The notes below the pieces were generated by a model. It was not told the DNA's origin. It saw only the letters and a list, made by a program, of their open reading frames with translations, and did no database searches. Positions 1-10,578 of a stretch of DNA of 64,000 bases are shown here, in pieces. The position numbers and the translations under genes are program-made. Numbering within the stretch: position 1 is the first letter of the stretch; each line of letters begins with the position of its first letter. Origin of the DNA: Solicoccozyma terricola (taxonomy: Eukaryota; Basidiomycota; Tremellomycetes; Filobasidiales; Piskurozymaceae); the NCBI GenBank assembly GCA_001600875.1, contig BCLD01000006.1:120962-184961 (forward strand), written 5' to 3'.

Positions 1-3000
1 CATCGAGCAGGAAAAGCAGTGGAGGGCAGCCGAGATGGCAGAGCGCTACAAACGCTATACTCCAGTCAAGGGGCCGCCATCCAGTGACAAGCTTTTGAGA
101 GATGCGTCAGGTCAGCCTCATGGGTACGGGTATCCAAGGACGACCTCTGCAACCGAGGCTACCATCCCCCATGCAACTAATTCCAACGCCAAATCTCTGG
201 GCAACAGAACAGGACACGGTGCCAACTCACGGGATTCTGAGGACTTGACATCTTGCGTTCCTCTTCCGATCACCCCAGCAACCACAGAGCTCACTTCAAC
301 CCCAGTTGGTTCCAAGAGAGTACAAACGGGCATCTTACGCTGGAGGCGAGCGACGGAACATGATTTCAGCATCTCCTTTGGTGGAAGTGAAGCCGAATCG
401 GGACCCATTGTTGTAGATGCCGATGTCGAGCACAAGGTGGGTCTTCGATTGTGGTCTATTGGTATATCAGCTGATGGTAACATTCATTTCATTCAGGTCA
501 ACCAATGGCTGTCGTATCGCTTTAACCTTTCCCTGCTTCCCTCAACATACATGCATCTCAAGCGCTGTCTGCGACAGCTTCGACTGCTAGAGGAGGAGGC
601 AGATCAGCGATACCTTCTTCCTGGCCCGACTCTACTCCTGCCACCAAACCAATCAGTCATCGGGGAACAGCCGATGAGCAAAGTCATTTTGGCGGCGCAG
701 CAGCCTGTCAATCAGCTCAGCTTCCAGCTTCGTTACTTGATCGAAGGTTTGATCAGCCATTCGATACTGCAAACCGAGCAGGTGATCCCTGCAATCGAAC
801 AGATCTATGAGCGATTCCAGCAAGGCAAAACCCTGGACGTGAACAGGGCAGCCATCTTACTGGAAAGCTTATTCTTCCTCGAGCGAATCGATGATATTGG
901 TGCTGTGTTCGAAAGTGAGTTTAACATCACCACCGACATAAGGGGCCTGTCTCATTTCCTTGATCACAGAGCGCAGCAAGCTCTTTCGCAAGGGTTCAGT
1001 CGCGGTGTTCTCTGGGCCTAGCTTAGCACCCGTTGATCCCGGAAGACCTCTGCTTATCTACAAAGCTGTCGTTACTCCGACTCGCTTACTATTGATGCCA
1101 CCTGCTAGGGAGACGTCCAATAGCATTCTACGTCGTTATCCCGAGCATGTTGATCGCTTTTTCTCCGTGTGCAGTTCAGCGATGAAGATTGTCAGCTGCA
1201 GGTGAATACATTTTGGCGGGCAGATTTACCTTCTCACGCTCACAGTTTTTCGTTTCATCACAGGTCAATAAGACCGTAAAGGATGCTTACGATCTTAATA
1301 ACAAGGACGGAACGATAGCACGCGTGCGACGTGCACTAAACGATGGGTTGGTAATTGCTTCACGGCGCTATGTATTCCTAGCCGCAAGTGGCTCTCAAGC
1401 AAGGTTAGTCAATGCCTCGCACGATTGCGAGTACAAGAACTGATCCTCTTCTTTGTCCAGAGAGCACTCCTGCTGGTTCTTCGCAGAAACCTCCAAGCTT
1501 AAAGCGGACGACATCCGACGGTCTTTTGGTGATCTGTCCAAAGAGACAATCATTGCTAAATATGCCGCGAGACAAGGGCTTGTAGGTATAATGCATGTTG
1601 CGCACCCACGGAATGCTGATGACGGCTCTGTCTCTCTAGCCTTTTGCTTCCACCAAGCCGATAAACATCGTTTGCAAGCTTCGCAAACCTGCCCCAGATA
1701 TAAAGAATGGGCCGTAGTATGTCCACTATGTTTTCATCTGGGAGCCTGAAGGCGACGCTGAATCTCCAGATCAGCATTTTTACAGACGGCGTCGGTAAAT
1801 GTGCTCAGAATATTTGTGATCAAGCAGCGGTTGCTCTGGGGTTTCCAAATCTGCGACCTTCAGCTATTCAAATTCGAGTCGGTGGCTCTAAGGGCGTCTT
1901 ATCGGCCTGGCCTCAGATCAAACCTCGTGAAGTGTTACTACGACCGTCGATGATCAAATTCGATGCTCCTGACCAAAAAGAAATTCATGTTGTCCGGGTG
2001 AGTAGCTGTTTGAGGGCACCATAATAACTGCGCTTAATCTTCCTTACTTTTAGATTGCTATGCATCGCACCGCATTTCTCAACCGGCAGTTTATCATGCT
2101 TCTGAGTGCTTTGGGCATTCCGGATGCTGTTTTCATGGATATGTTCGCCAGTCAGATGTCTTGCGTGCGAGGTTTAGCGATTAGAGCCCGCCAGGGCAGA
2201 TTAGAGGGTGATGCATTGTACATTGCACAGCATGCGACGACGGTAAGATGGTCTTCTGCGCGCTAGAGGATATGCTCACCCTAACTCTCATTTTATCAGT
2301 TCCCGGTCGCTAAACTACTACAACTCGGCTTTCAGAACGATCCTGTATTGTTGGATGTTCTTGAGGCCGTGGAACGACGATTATTCACCGACCTCCGATG
2401 GAACGCTCGTGTGGAACTAAAGAATGGTGCATACTTATTGGGTACGCAAAATAACATCTCCTCTCCTCTTCCTTCCGACTCACTGATTATTCAAGGCTAC
2501 TGCTAGGTGTTGCTGACGAAGCGAACGTCCTTGCTCCGGGTGAGGTTTTCTGTCAAATCGAAACGGAGGAGGGTGAGCTACGAGTCATTACTGGGACCTG
2601 TATAATCTGCCGTGCCCCTGCTCGTTCGTACATTTTTCCTTGAGGAGCATGTGTAATGACGCTGACGCCAGGCCTTACTATGTCAATCTATGCACAGTGC
2701 ATCCCGGTGAGTTCAATCTCGTATACTGACATGTATCCTGGGCCATTCTCACAGCTGCCTTACCTGTACAGGCGATATCCGCCGAGTGCAAGCTGTGAAC
2801 AAGCCCGAACTGCAGAGTTTGAGAAATGTCATCGTCTTTTCTGTGCAGGGTGATCGTGACCTGCCCAATATGTGAGCTTTGTTGTTCATCGTGTCGGTCG
2901 ATTCCTCGTCGTAACAATCTGTACCCAGGTTGGGCGGGGGTGATTTGGACGGCGACGACTTTACTCTCATCTGGGACAAACGTTTCATCGATATAGAAGA

Positions 3001-4232
3001 AGTACCCGCGGCTGACTACACAGCCCTGATCCCCAAACGAGTGCCATGGGTGACTCAAGATGATATAATAAACAACTTTATCAATTACATCCTGAATGAT
3101 GTAAGTGTCGATGACGGGCTCTGGCTGATTCAGAGACTCATGAGATATCGATAGGTTCTCGGCATCGTCTGCAACGCGCATCTTGCCTTCGCAGATCAAC
3201 TAGGCCCAATGTCGGCCAAGTGCCTGGAGCTGTGTCAAGTCGCATCTACGGCGTGAGTTATGACTTCCTTGTAAGCTCAAAACTTTCCGCTCAAACCAAA
3301 CCCTTTCTCGCAGCGTCGATTTCGCGAAGAGTGAGCTGTTATCTCAGTGCAAACTCTCATCTTAAACATTGACATGTTGCCTTTTGACAGCCGGCATTCC
3401 CGCCCAGCTGCCCGAAAGTTATCGTCCAGAGAGGTGGCCAGATTTCATGGGAAAGCCGGTGCGTGGCCTGAAACTTCTTGCTAGTGGTTGTGAGCCTGAA
3501 ATCTAAACCTCGGAGCAGGCGCACATGAGTTATCCAAGCAAATCCATACTTGGGATACTTTTTCGCATGGTCTCAAGCGAGGAGCCTGCTGGATCGTTTG
3601 TGCCGATACCGGTAGGATTAGATCATCCAAAACCGTGGATGAACGTCTGGCTTCGGGAGGTTCCGATACCTCAGAGCGTTCTGAACATGACCGCTGTCCT
3701 GAAAATGCGTTTCGACTTCATGATGGCCAGCGTGTTGAGGAGGTGAGCTGAACCCCCATCATATTGAGCCTCATAGGCTCATCTGCTACTTTCGCCAGAT
3801 ACCAAGTCACGGAAATCGAGGTCATCGCAAGTGTTGTTCTTCGCAATCCCAACAGGAGGCGCGGAAAAGATGGGGATCTAAAGGTGAGTTTTCACTGTGA
3901 GGAGCTCCCTGTCAATCAGACTTTGATGATCTTTCGCCAACAGGATCCTCTGCGAGACGCGTGGAAAGAGGCAGTTGAAACGATCCTTGAGTTGGCAGCT
4001 CACGCCATGCCAACAATTCAACCCACCGATAATAAGAAGTTCACGCCTTTGCAGATTTTGAGCTGTAGCAGCGTATAGAGTGACGTACGAGTCTCTACGA
4101 CCGTCTCCGGACAACGACATAGTCTTTGAAGAGGGCGACATGCCTTCGGCATGCAAGTATCTCAAGTCCTTTGCGTGGATTCTTCCACAGGAGCTGATGT
4201 CGGTGATGCAGATGCCCAAGCAGGCAGAGTGA
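1..4232 (+). CDS. RDP1: RNA-dependent RNA polymerase (RNAi pathway), 5'-partial, with frame breaks
   Basis: This is a eukaryotic cellular RNA-dependent RNA polymerase, which makes double-stranded RNA from single-stranded templates for Dicer/Argonaute silencing. The reading frame is open to base 2, so the start lies upstream of the window. I trace about 17 short introns, for example 915-969, 1202-1263, 1404-1460, 1582-1639, 1714-1774, 1998-2053, 2243-2299, 2442-2506, 2628-2671, 2707-2771, 2872-2928 and 3101-3154. Family landmarks appear in order: VTPTRLLL, EHSCWFF, IFTDGVGK, a GVADE segment, HPGDIR, then the catalytic GGGDLDGDDF at about 2930-2960, whose aspartates bind the metal, followed by AVDFAKTG. 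The C-terminal AYRVTYES block ends at the TGA at 4230-4232. Two places break frame: near 1166-1172 a conserved QFSDED segment is reached only by a 2-nt shift, and near 4070-4076 a 1-nt shift is needed. It is either a decaying gene or draft-sequence error. Confidence 0.9.
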
Positions 4233-4581
4233 GGCAAAGAAAAATAGAGACATTGCAATGCAATAGACATATATGTTAAGATAGGGAGCTATCCTGGATA
4301 CAATATGTGATTAGAGTAATGCTCTCATGCATTCGTACCGGTCGCCTCTTTGGGCTCTACTTTCGAGTCCGCGCATTGCGGCCTCGATGCCGTGCTGTTG
4401 GACCCAGTTTGATCCACAACTTTGTCTTTTGAAACGTCCTCCTTTGACGGGGCCGATTTTGCACTCGCCGGTTCTCCCGCGACTGTGAGTAGACGAGTCA
4501 ACGTCAAACACGGATTCCGATCGATAGGCCAGAGAGGGGACGGGACAGACATGTGGATGCAAAGCAAGAATAATGAGAACG
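4233..4581. other. Intergenic, convergent 3' ends of RDP1 and MDJ1
   Basis: This 349-nt spacer lies between the stop codons of two convergent genes. It should hold both 3' UTRs and poly(A) signals. Short open frames exist on both strands, but none has a recognisable motif. I see no repeat or RNA gene. Confidence 0.6.
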
Positions 4582-6548
4582 TCAACGCTTATCACCTAGG
4601 CCAAATGCACTCTTCACTCCGCTGAACAGTCCGCCAATGAAACCGGGTTCTTTATCGGAGCTGACTGGCTCCGCGGGAGATGACTGAGCACGCTCTCGGG
4701 TGAACAAATTGGCCTCGGTATCCAACGGCGGATTGTCACGCGATTGCGAATGAAGGGGAGAGGAGTATGAAGTCGTACCATTTGACTGAGATGACTGAGA
4801 AGTGACCGTTGCTGGTGGCTTGGTGGTGAAGAAGTACGGTCGACCTTCGACATCGTCGGCATATACTTGCAAGATTTCTCGTTGACGGGGAGTCAGAGAC
4901 CTGTGAACATACGCCATTAGCGTGGATGTTCATTCCAGTAAGTGGTCTGAGTACTCACCTTGGCACAGCCAGTTTCCAGTTGACCACTAGATCCCCTCTT
5001 TCCCTCCCGTAAACCGATTTCACCCCCCTGCCCTTCAACACGGCCTCCTCGCCATCCCTCGTTCCACTCTTAATCTTGACCTCGACGTCACCTTCAAGGG
5101 TAGGTATCCGCATTTTTCCTCCGAGCAAAGCGATATGAATCGGCACGGAAGATTGATGGTACAGATTTGAGCCCTGTCTTCTGAAGGTCTTTGATGGGAT
5201 CACATTGACACGAACGAGAAGATCTCCGGGAGTGCCAGGTCCTGACAACGGGATGTCACCGACGGTCGGCATCCGGATTTTCATACCGTCCTCGATACCT
5301 GTCGCAGAAATTCGCGTCAAAACAGGGAGGGTGCTACAATTGTTTGAACTCCACTCACCGGCAGGGATATCCACCTGAATCGACCTCTTCTCCTTGACCC
5401 TTCCGACACCTTCACAGCCACCACATTTGGCGTCACGAGGGATCTGGCTTCCAGTACCACCACACGATGGACAAGTGCTAGCCATCATCATTCCTTGAAG
5501 GCTAAAAGTTTGCTGACCAGTTCCACGGCATTGTTGACAAGTCGTCCTTTTCTTCCCTTCCCTCAAACCAGACCCAGTACAGGTCTTGCACTCGACGATC
5601 GGAGTTACGGATATATTCTTCGCGGTACCAGAGCAAGACTCCATAAAGGAGATCGTAACGGTCGCTTCGATGTCCTCCCCGCGATACTGAACGTTGCGAC
5701 CACCCATACCAGGGCCGCCACCCATACCGCCCATACCGCCACCTCCTCCGGCACGGAACGCGCCAAATAATGACTCGAACAGATCATTCGGCGACCCAGC
5801 TCGACCACCAGCGCCGCCGAAACCTCCTGAAAAGTCCTGGAAGCCGCCAAAGCCACCGGAGCCGTATGGCGCACGGTTAAAGGCATCTGGATCAAAGCCC
5901 GGTTGTTGAGATGCAGCTCCATATTTATCAAAAGCGGCGCGTTTGCCCTCATCGGACAGAGTCTACAGGTGGGTGCCAGGGGACTTCAGCACTGGGGCCG
6001 ATATCTACAAAGTCGGTGAGCACTCACGTCATACGCTTCTTGGATCTCCATAAAGCGGTCATTCGCCCCCTTGTCCTGATTGGTGTCCGGATGCCACTTC
6101 TTGGCGAGCTACCAAGGTGAACCGTGACATCAGCCTTGAATGGATGCCATACTCGCGTATATGACTTACCTGGTAATATGTCTTCTTAATCTCTGATGTC
6201 GAAGCGTCCTTTTTGACACCTAGAACATCGTAAGGGTTCTTGTCGGAAGCTTCCGTACGATTCGATGAGTGGAATAAGCGCTGAGGTGACTAGTTTGGTC
6301 AGGAAATGCGGTATGAAGAACTAATAAGAGTGTTTTGCACTCACACTCTGCCTAGAAAGACTATCCCGACGAGCGTCATTCAGCTTCACTCTCGATGTGG
6401 AAGCGGTACTTGTAGAGTACGGATGTGATTGTGAGCCAGCGTAAGAGCTAGAAGACTGGTAAGCATGGTAGCATGGTGCTACTCCGCTTGCCGGGCTTCC
6501 AACCGGACAAGAGACCGAGAGAATCCGGATGGGCAGTCTTGGAGGCAT
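4582..6548 (-). CDS. MDJ1: Mitochondrial type I DnaJ co-chaperone (Mdj1)
   Basis: This class I J-domain protein stimulates the ATPase of matrix Hsp70 and helps fold imported proteins. It starts at the ATG complementary to 6546-6548 with a basic, Ser-rich leader, and an RLFHS motif before the J domain suggests a mitochondrial presequence. The J domain begins NPYDVLGVKKDAS and carries the essential HPD in KKWHPDTN. A Gly/Phe-rich linker follows at about 5680-5900. Four CxxCxGxG zinc repeats come next: CKTCTGSG, CQQCRGTG, CPSCGGTG and CGGCEGVG. The substrate-binding beta domains end near KLAVPRSLTPRQREIL, followed by a Ser-rich tail ending GLGDKR. Introns include one within DIPAGIEDG at about 5300-5360 and one at about 4900-4958. 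Length, about 540 residues, suits the family. The gene is transcribed away from the 7.4-kb gene. Confidence 0.92.
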
Positions 6549-7434
6549 GATTGAAGGGTTGTCAATACGTCGATAGCGAGAAGGCGATGTGGCAGATACG
6601 AATGCGTTGAGACAGCACGATGTCAGGGACTGCTGTCAGTGACTATCTTGAAGATGATGTAGAGGATGAATGGGATCGCATGTCATAGGTCAACTTTTCT
6701 AGAAGGAAATTTAATCCGCATCCGCGGAAATTTGGGTGGCAATTGCCGAAACTACGGACAACTAGGCACGAGCTGGTCTTTTGCCATCGCATCGCAGTAC
6801 AGTCACGCTCGAGCAGTCTAGGAGCTGGACCAAGTGGGTGCGATAAATCAATCTCCGTCGTTTTGTATCTACGAGTTGGAATATGTCCCGTGGGGCACAG
6901 CAAACCCTGAACCCCCCAGGGGTAATTGATCGACAAAGGATCGGATCCTCTACTTCCTCCAAAAGCGGCTTGCGTACATCGTCATGATCGTTCCCTTTGT
7001 GACTCTTTCTGTTCGACAAGGTGGCAACGCCTATCGTAACTGATTTCCGCCTCGACTCATCAGCAACATTAGCTGTTTGTTCCAGATTCAATCGCCCAGT
7101 CAATAAATTTTGCCGTCGACAAGATCATACGCCCAATATGCCCGTCAATCTCTATCCAGGTGGGACGTACCAATGACCCGCGTTTCACCATTGCGCTGAC
7201 CCATTCCCTTTACACCGATTTCTCAGCACCGTTCGCAGTAAGTGGATATGAGCCCTGTGCATGTGTTGGAATGTCTTGCTGACCTCGCGTCGTTATTGAT
7301 TCCTCATTGCAGTCCTTAACTCAGTGTGTATTCATCATGTGGAGAGACATGATCTCACTTCTGACCACGCCACCTGTCATTGTCACTATAGAGGTCCAAT
7401 CATCGTCAATCCACCGCCCCTTAACGCCTTTTCA
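6549..7434. promoter_or_regulatory. Divergent intergenic region, MDJ1 and the 7.4-kb gene
   Basis: This 0.9-kb region lies between two divergent genes and must contain both promoters and 5' UTRs, including the probable 5' UTR with an intron of the right-hand gene. Minus-strand open frames at about 6643-7103 lack homology I can recognise. No TATA box or repeat stands out. Confidence 0.5.
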
Positions 7435-8831
7435 ATGACGCTCCCGGCCAACGCATATATGCACGCACAGTCCATGTCAGGCCCCGTCCCTGTAGGAGGG
7501 ATGTCAATGAACCCGGCAATGATGCCATACGGAAGGCCCGTCGGGTCTATCCTCAGCAATGGGGTTGCCAGTGAGTCGGAGCCGCTCAGGGAGGTCCGAC
7601 GGCGCTAACTTACCAAATTTGGAATCCGTCAGACCCCTACATACAACACAACTCGCTGTCTACAGCCGGTGGAAGAGGCGCATACAACACATATTATCCC
7701 AATGCGAACGTCATTCCAACGCACTACCCTTCCATGCTCCCAATCTCTCCTTCAATGGGTTACAGAGGCGGAAGGAACAGTTTGCCGCCACTGCAGACTC
7801 TCTCTCCTGGTGATGGGCGTGGTGCATACCCCTCAATGTCGCCGTCAGGACCTCATCGGGGTCATAACATGCACAATCAGCCTGTCACGCAATCGTATAT
7901 CGGACACCCTCAGCAATATGGTCGTCAACATCGAGGTGATTCGCCGTGCGGAGAATGCGAGAGGGCATCCAAAGAGGATAGGAAGCGAAAGGAGAGTATG
8001 ATGAGGGTGACGAGGTTAGAAACCGAGAGTTGTTCTACAGACGACTCCCCGTATTATCGTGATCGCACACCTACTAGGGAGAGAGTTGACAGTGGGGAAC
8101 ATCATCACCGATTCGATCGACAACACAAGGTATCATCTCGTCATAGCGTCACTTCATTAGATTCGCCACCGCCACTTTCACGGCGTCTTTCGAATGCTCG
8201 ATCACCGCTTGGACATCCGGCAGAAACGACGATGCGGTTGCGATCACAGACGCCGACCAGTCGCGAGCGGGAGCACCAGCCTGAACGTCTAGCTTCGCTA
8301 CGACCGCCCTCAGAAGAGTCGGCATACGGCGTGTCACCCCGAGCCAGACTACATTCCCATCCTCTGGTGGAAAAGGTCGAGCAGCTCAGCCTGTCCGGCC
8401 TCAGAGTCGACTATTCTCACGAGGATGAACTTCGAGGTCGGGCGCGTGATGCCAACAAACGAACGGAGAGGTCGAGCTCTCAGCGGCAATCTCGTCCTGT
8501 CAACCTTACCTTGGATACAGACGTTCCATCCCAACTATTCCTGGGCTCGAGCCGATACCCGACCTTCCGACCGTCAAACCATCAGCAAGGCGCTTCACCT
8601 GCCCAGCTGACTGTCCCACCTCACGAAGCACACATCGATCAGCCACCGGCTACCAGTGGTCAAGGGCACACACTCGAGTCGCATGGGACACCTGGGGAGA
8701 TATGGCCACTGGCTGAGAGGGAAGTCTCTCCTACGCGACAACACCGGGCGATCTACCCTGGCCATCAACCTGCGCCACGCAGCAACAAGATGAAGGTGTG
8801 GCCACCGTCGAGAAAGATTGGGGAGGACTGA
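7435..8831 (+). CDS. Unrecognised low-complexity protein
   Basis: I do not recognise this protein. I chose the ATG at 7435 (MTLPANAYMHAQ); an upstream in-frame ATG at 7324 is possible. A GT-AG intron at 7571-7632 joins the Met/Gly-rich N-terminus to the long second exon in frame. The product is about 445 residues, rich in Ser, Pro, Arg, His and Gln, and probably largely disordered. Features I can see are a short CGECERASKEDRKRKES segment with two cysteines and a basic run, RDRTPTRERVDSGEHHHR, and many SP/TP dipeptides that could be kinase sites. There are no membrane segments or enzyme motifs. Disorder plus basic stretches would suit a nuclear or RNA-associated regulator, but that is only a guess. 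A (GGGA)n repeat follows the stop directly. Confidence 0.65.
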
Positions 8832-8837
8832 GAAGGT

Positions 8838-8864
8838 AGGGAGGGAGGGAGGGAGGGAGGGAGG
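8838..8864 (+). repeat. AGGG microsatellite
   Basis: About six tandem AGGG units sit seven bases after the stop codon at 8829-8831, in the 3' UTR. The four or more GGG runs could form a G-quadruplex in the transcript. Confidence 0.9.
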
Positions 8865-9046
8865 AAACGTGGACATGGACTGTACCAGTATATAAAGACC
8901 GGTGGAAGAATAATGATCTGCCAATATATCCGAGGTTCATCCTGAAGCACGCGCTCGGGTGTCGGGCTGGTCTATCCACCGCGAATATATATTGCTTGCT
9001 CTCCTTGACCCCTGTCCTTCATGTGCCACCTCCCAACATCAACATC

Positions 9047-10414
9047 ATGGGCTCGTGAGTCTTCCGTATGGTTCTGCATCAAACTCCGAGCGCTGTGCTC
9101 ACTCATCTCATTCCCGCCTCTTCCAGCTTCTACGACTCAATTCCTGAAAACCTCATCCAATGGATCAAACTCCAACATCTCTTCTTCGTTGGCACAGCGC
9201 CATTGGAGGGAGACGGTAGAGTCAACGTCAGTCCGAAAGAACTGCAGGGGTTGTTCGAGGTTGTGACTCCGAACAAAGTATGGTGTAAGTGATTGTGTCG
9301 AGGGAGATGTTCCACAACTGATTTCGGGTCGACGACTTTGCAGATCAAGATTTGACAGGAAGCGGTGAGCAGCATGGTCTGTCCAGCGACATTGAAGCAG
9401 TACCTGTAATGATCTTAGACTATGTCCAATAGGCATCGAAACCATCTCAAACCTCAATCAACCTGCAAACGGTCGAATGACGATCATGTTCGTTCAGCTC
9501 GAGGAAGGAGGTCCAAGGATCGTCAGATTATTCGGAACAGGTAAGCGATGAACTGTGTATAGAATATGTATGTTGGAGGGGAAAATCACAGTATAGCTGA
9601 TATGTTACCTTGTTGCTACTATAGGCAGAGTGATTGAGAGAAATGAGGAGGAGTTCAACGAGGTGAGAGCGGGTCCTCATTGCTAGCTTGACGTAGCAAG
9701 ACGGTATTTCGCTGACCAACATTTCTTTCCTCGTACTGTGCAGTATCTTCCCCAAGGTGACGCACGGATACGACCTGGCTGCAGAGCTGTGATTATAATG
9801 GACAGTGAGTGACTTGATGGTAATGACACTCTGCTGTGACGTTTGCTAATACGTCTTGAACCATTTAACTCCCAGTCGACAAAGTTGGCAGCGTGAGTTC
9901 TTGGAGGGACTATGCCAACAGAACGTATTGATGGACCGATATTTACGTTGCTTTTGAATCGTTCCAGTCCTGCGGCTTCTCCATACCCATCTATACCTAC
10001 TCCCACCCTCGACCGACTCTCGATGAATGGTCTGCTAAAAAGCTGCGGAAGGACCTGGAAGTCTCTGGAGATGGAGATACCACTACACCGCCATTCTCAG
10101 GACCCATCCAACCAGGTGGTTTGAGAAAGTATTGGCAAGATAACAACAGCGAATCCGTGCACTCTGGCCTACCGGGCCTGACGTATCTGGTAGAGAATGG
10201 CGTACCCAAGGAGGAGGGTGGAAAACGACAAGATGGATTGGTGACCGTGGAGGAATCTCGAAAGCAGGCAGGGAGAGCGATACAGAAAGCGCTTGCAGAC
10301 GCGAGGTATTGGGATGTGGGGTTGATGGTTAGTTTCCTGATCCTTGGGATTGCCATCGGAGCGTCCTGTAGCGGGCTGTTGTCCGACTTTGTGACATGGT
10401 GTATGCACGAGTAA
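9047..10414 (+). CDS. PNPOx-like (pyridoxamine 5'-phosphate oxidase fold) flavoprotein with C-terminal membrane segment
   Basis: The first exon is only eight nucleotides (ATG GGC TC), joined by a GT-AG intron to a second exon that gives MGSFYDSIPENLIQWIK. This opening, followed by HLFFVGTAPLEGDGRVNVSP, is typical of the fungal pyridoxamine-phosphate-oxidase-like family, split-barrel FMN-binding proteins of uncertain substrate. The strand with RIVRLFGTGRVIERNEEEF and a later GFSIPIYTY segment also fit. Several introns between 9283 and 9966 interrupt the barrel. The last exon ends with a hydrophobic stretch, VGLMVSFLILGIAIGASC, close to the C-terminus. That predicts a tail-anchored or single-pass form, an addition to the soluble core. 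The fold assignment is fairly secure and the exact reaction unknown. Confidence 0.8.
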
Positions 10415-10578
10415 GGATGGGTGGGTTCAGTGGCGCTGGACCTACCTTTTGTATTTTCAATAATGACGTGTAATTTGTGCGGCAACGCGTAAGCTCGAGC
10501 TCGCAAGCACCAGTTGGTTGCGAGCAGAGCACCACACGATTTCACAACTAGATTCATAGACATCGGATCTTTCTCTCC

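Noticed and set aside
5694..5909. A proline-rich plus-strand frame
   Set aside because: It is the complement of the Gly/Phe-rich linker of the DnaJ gene.
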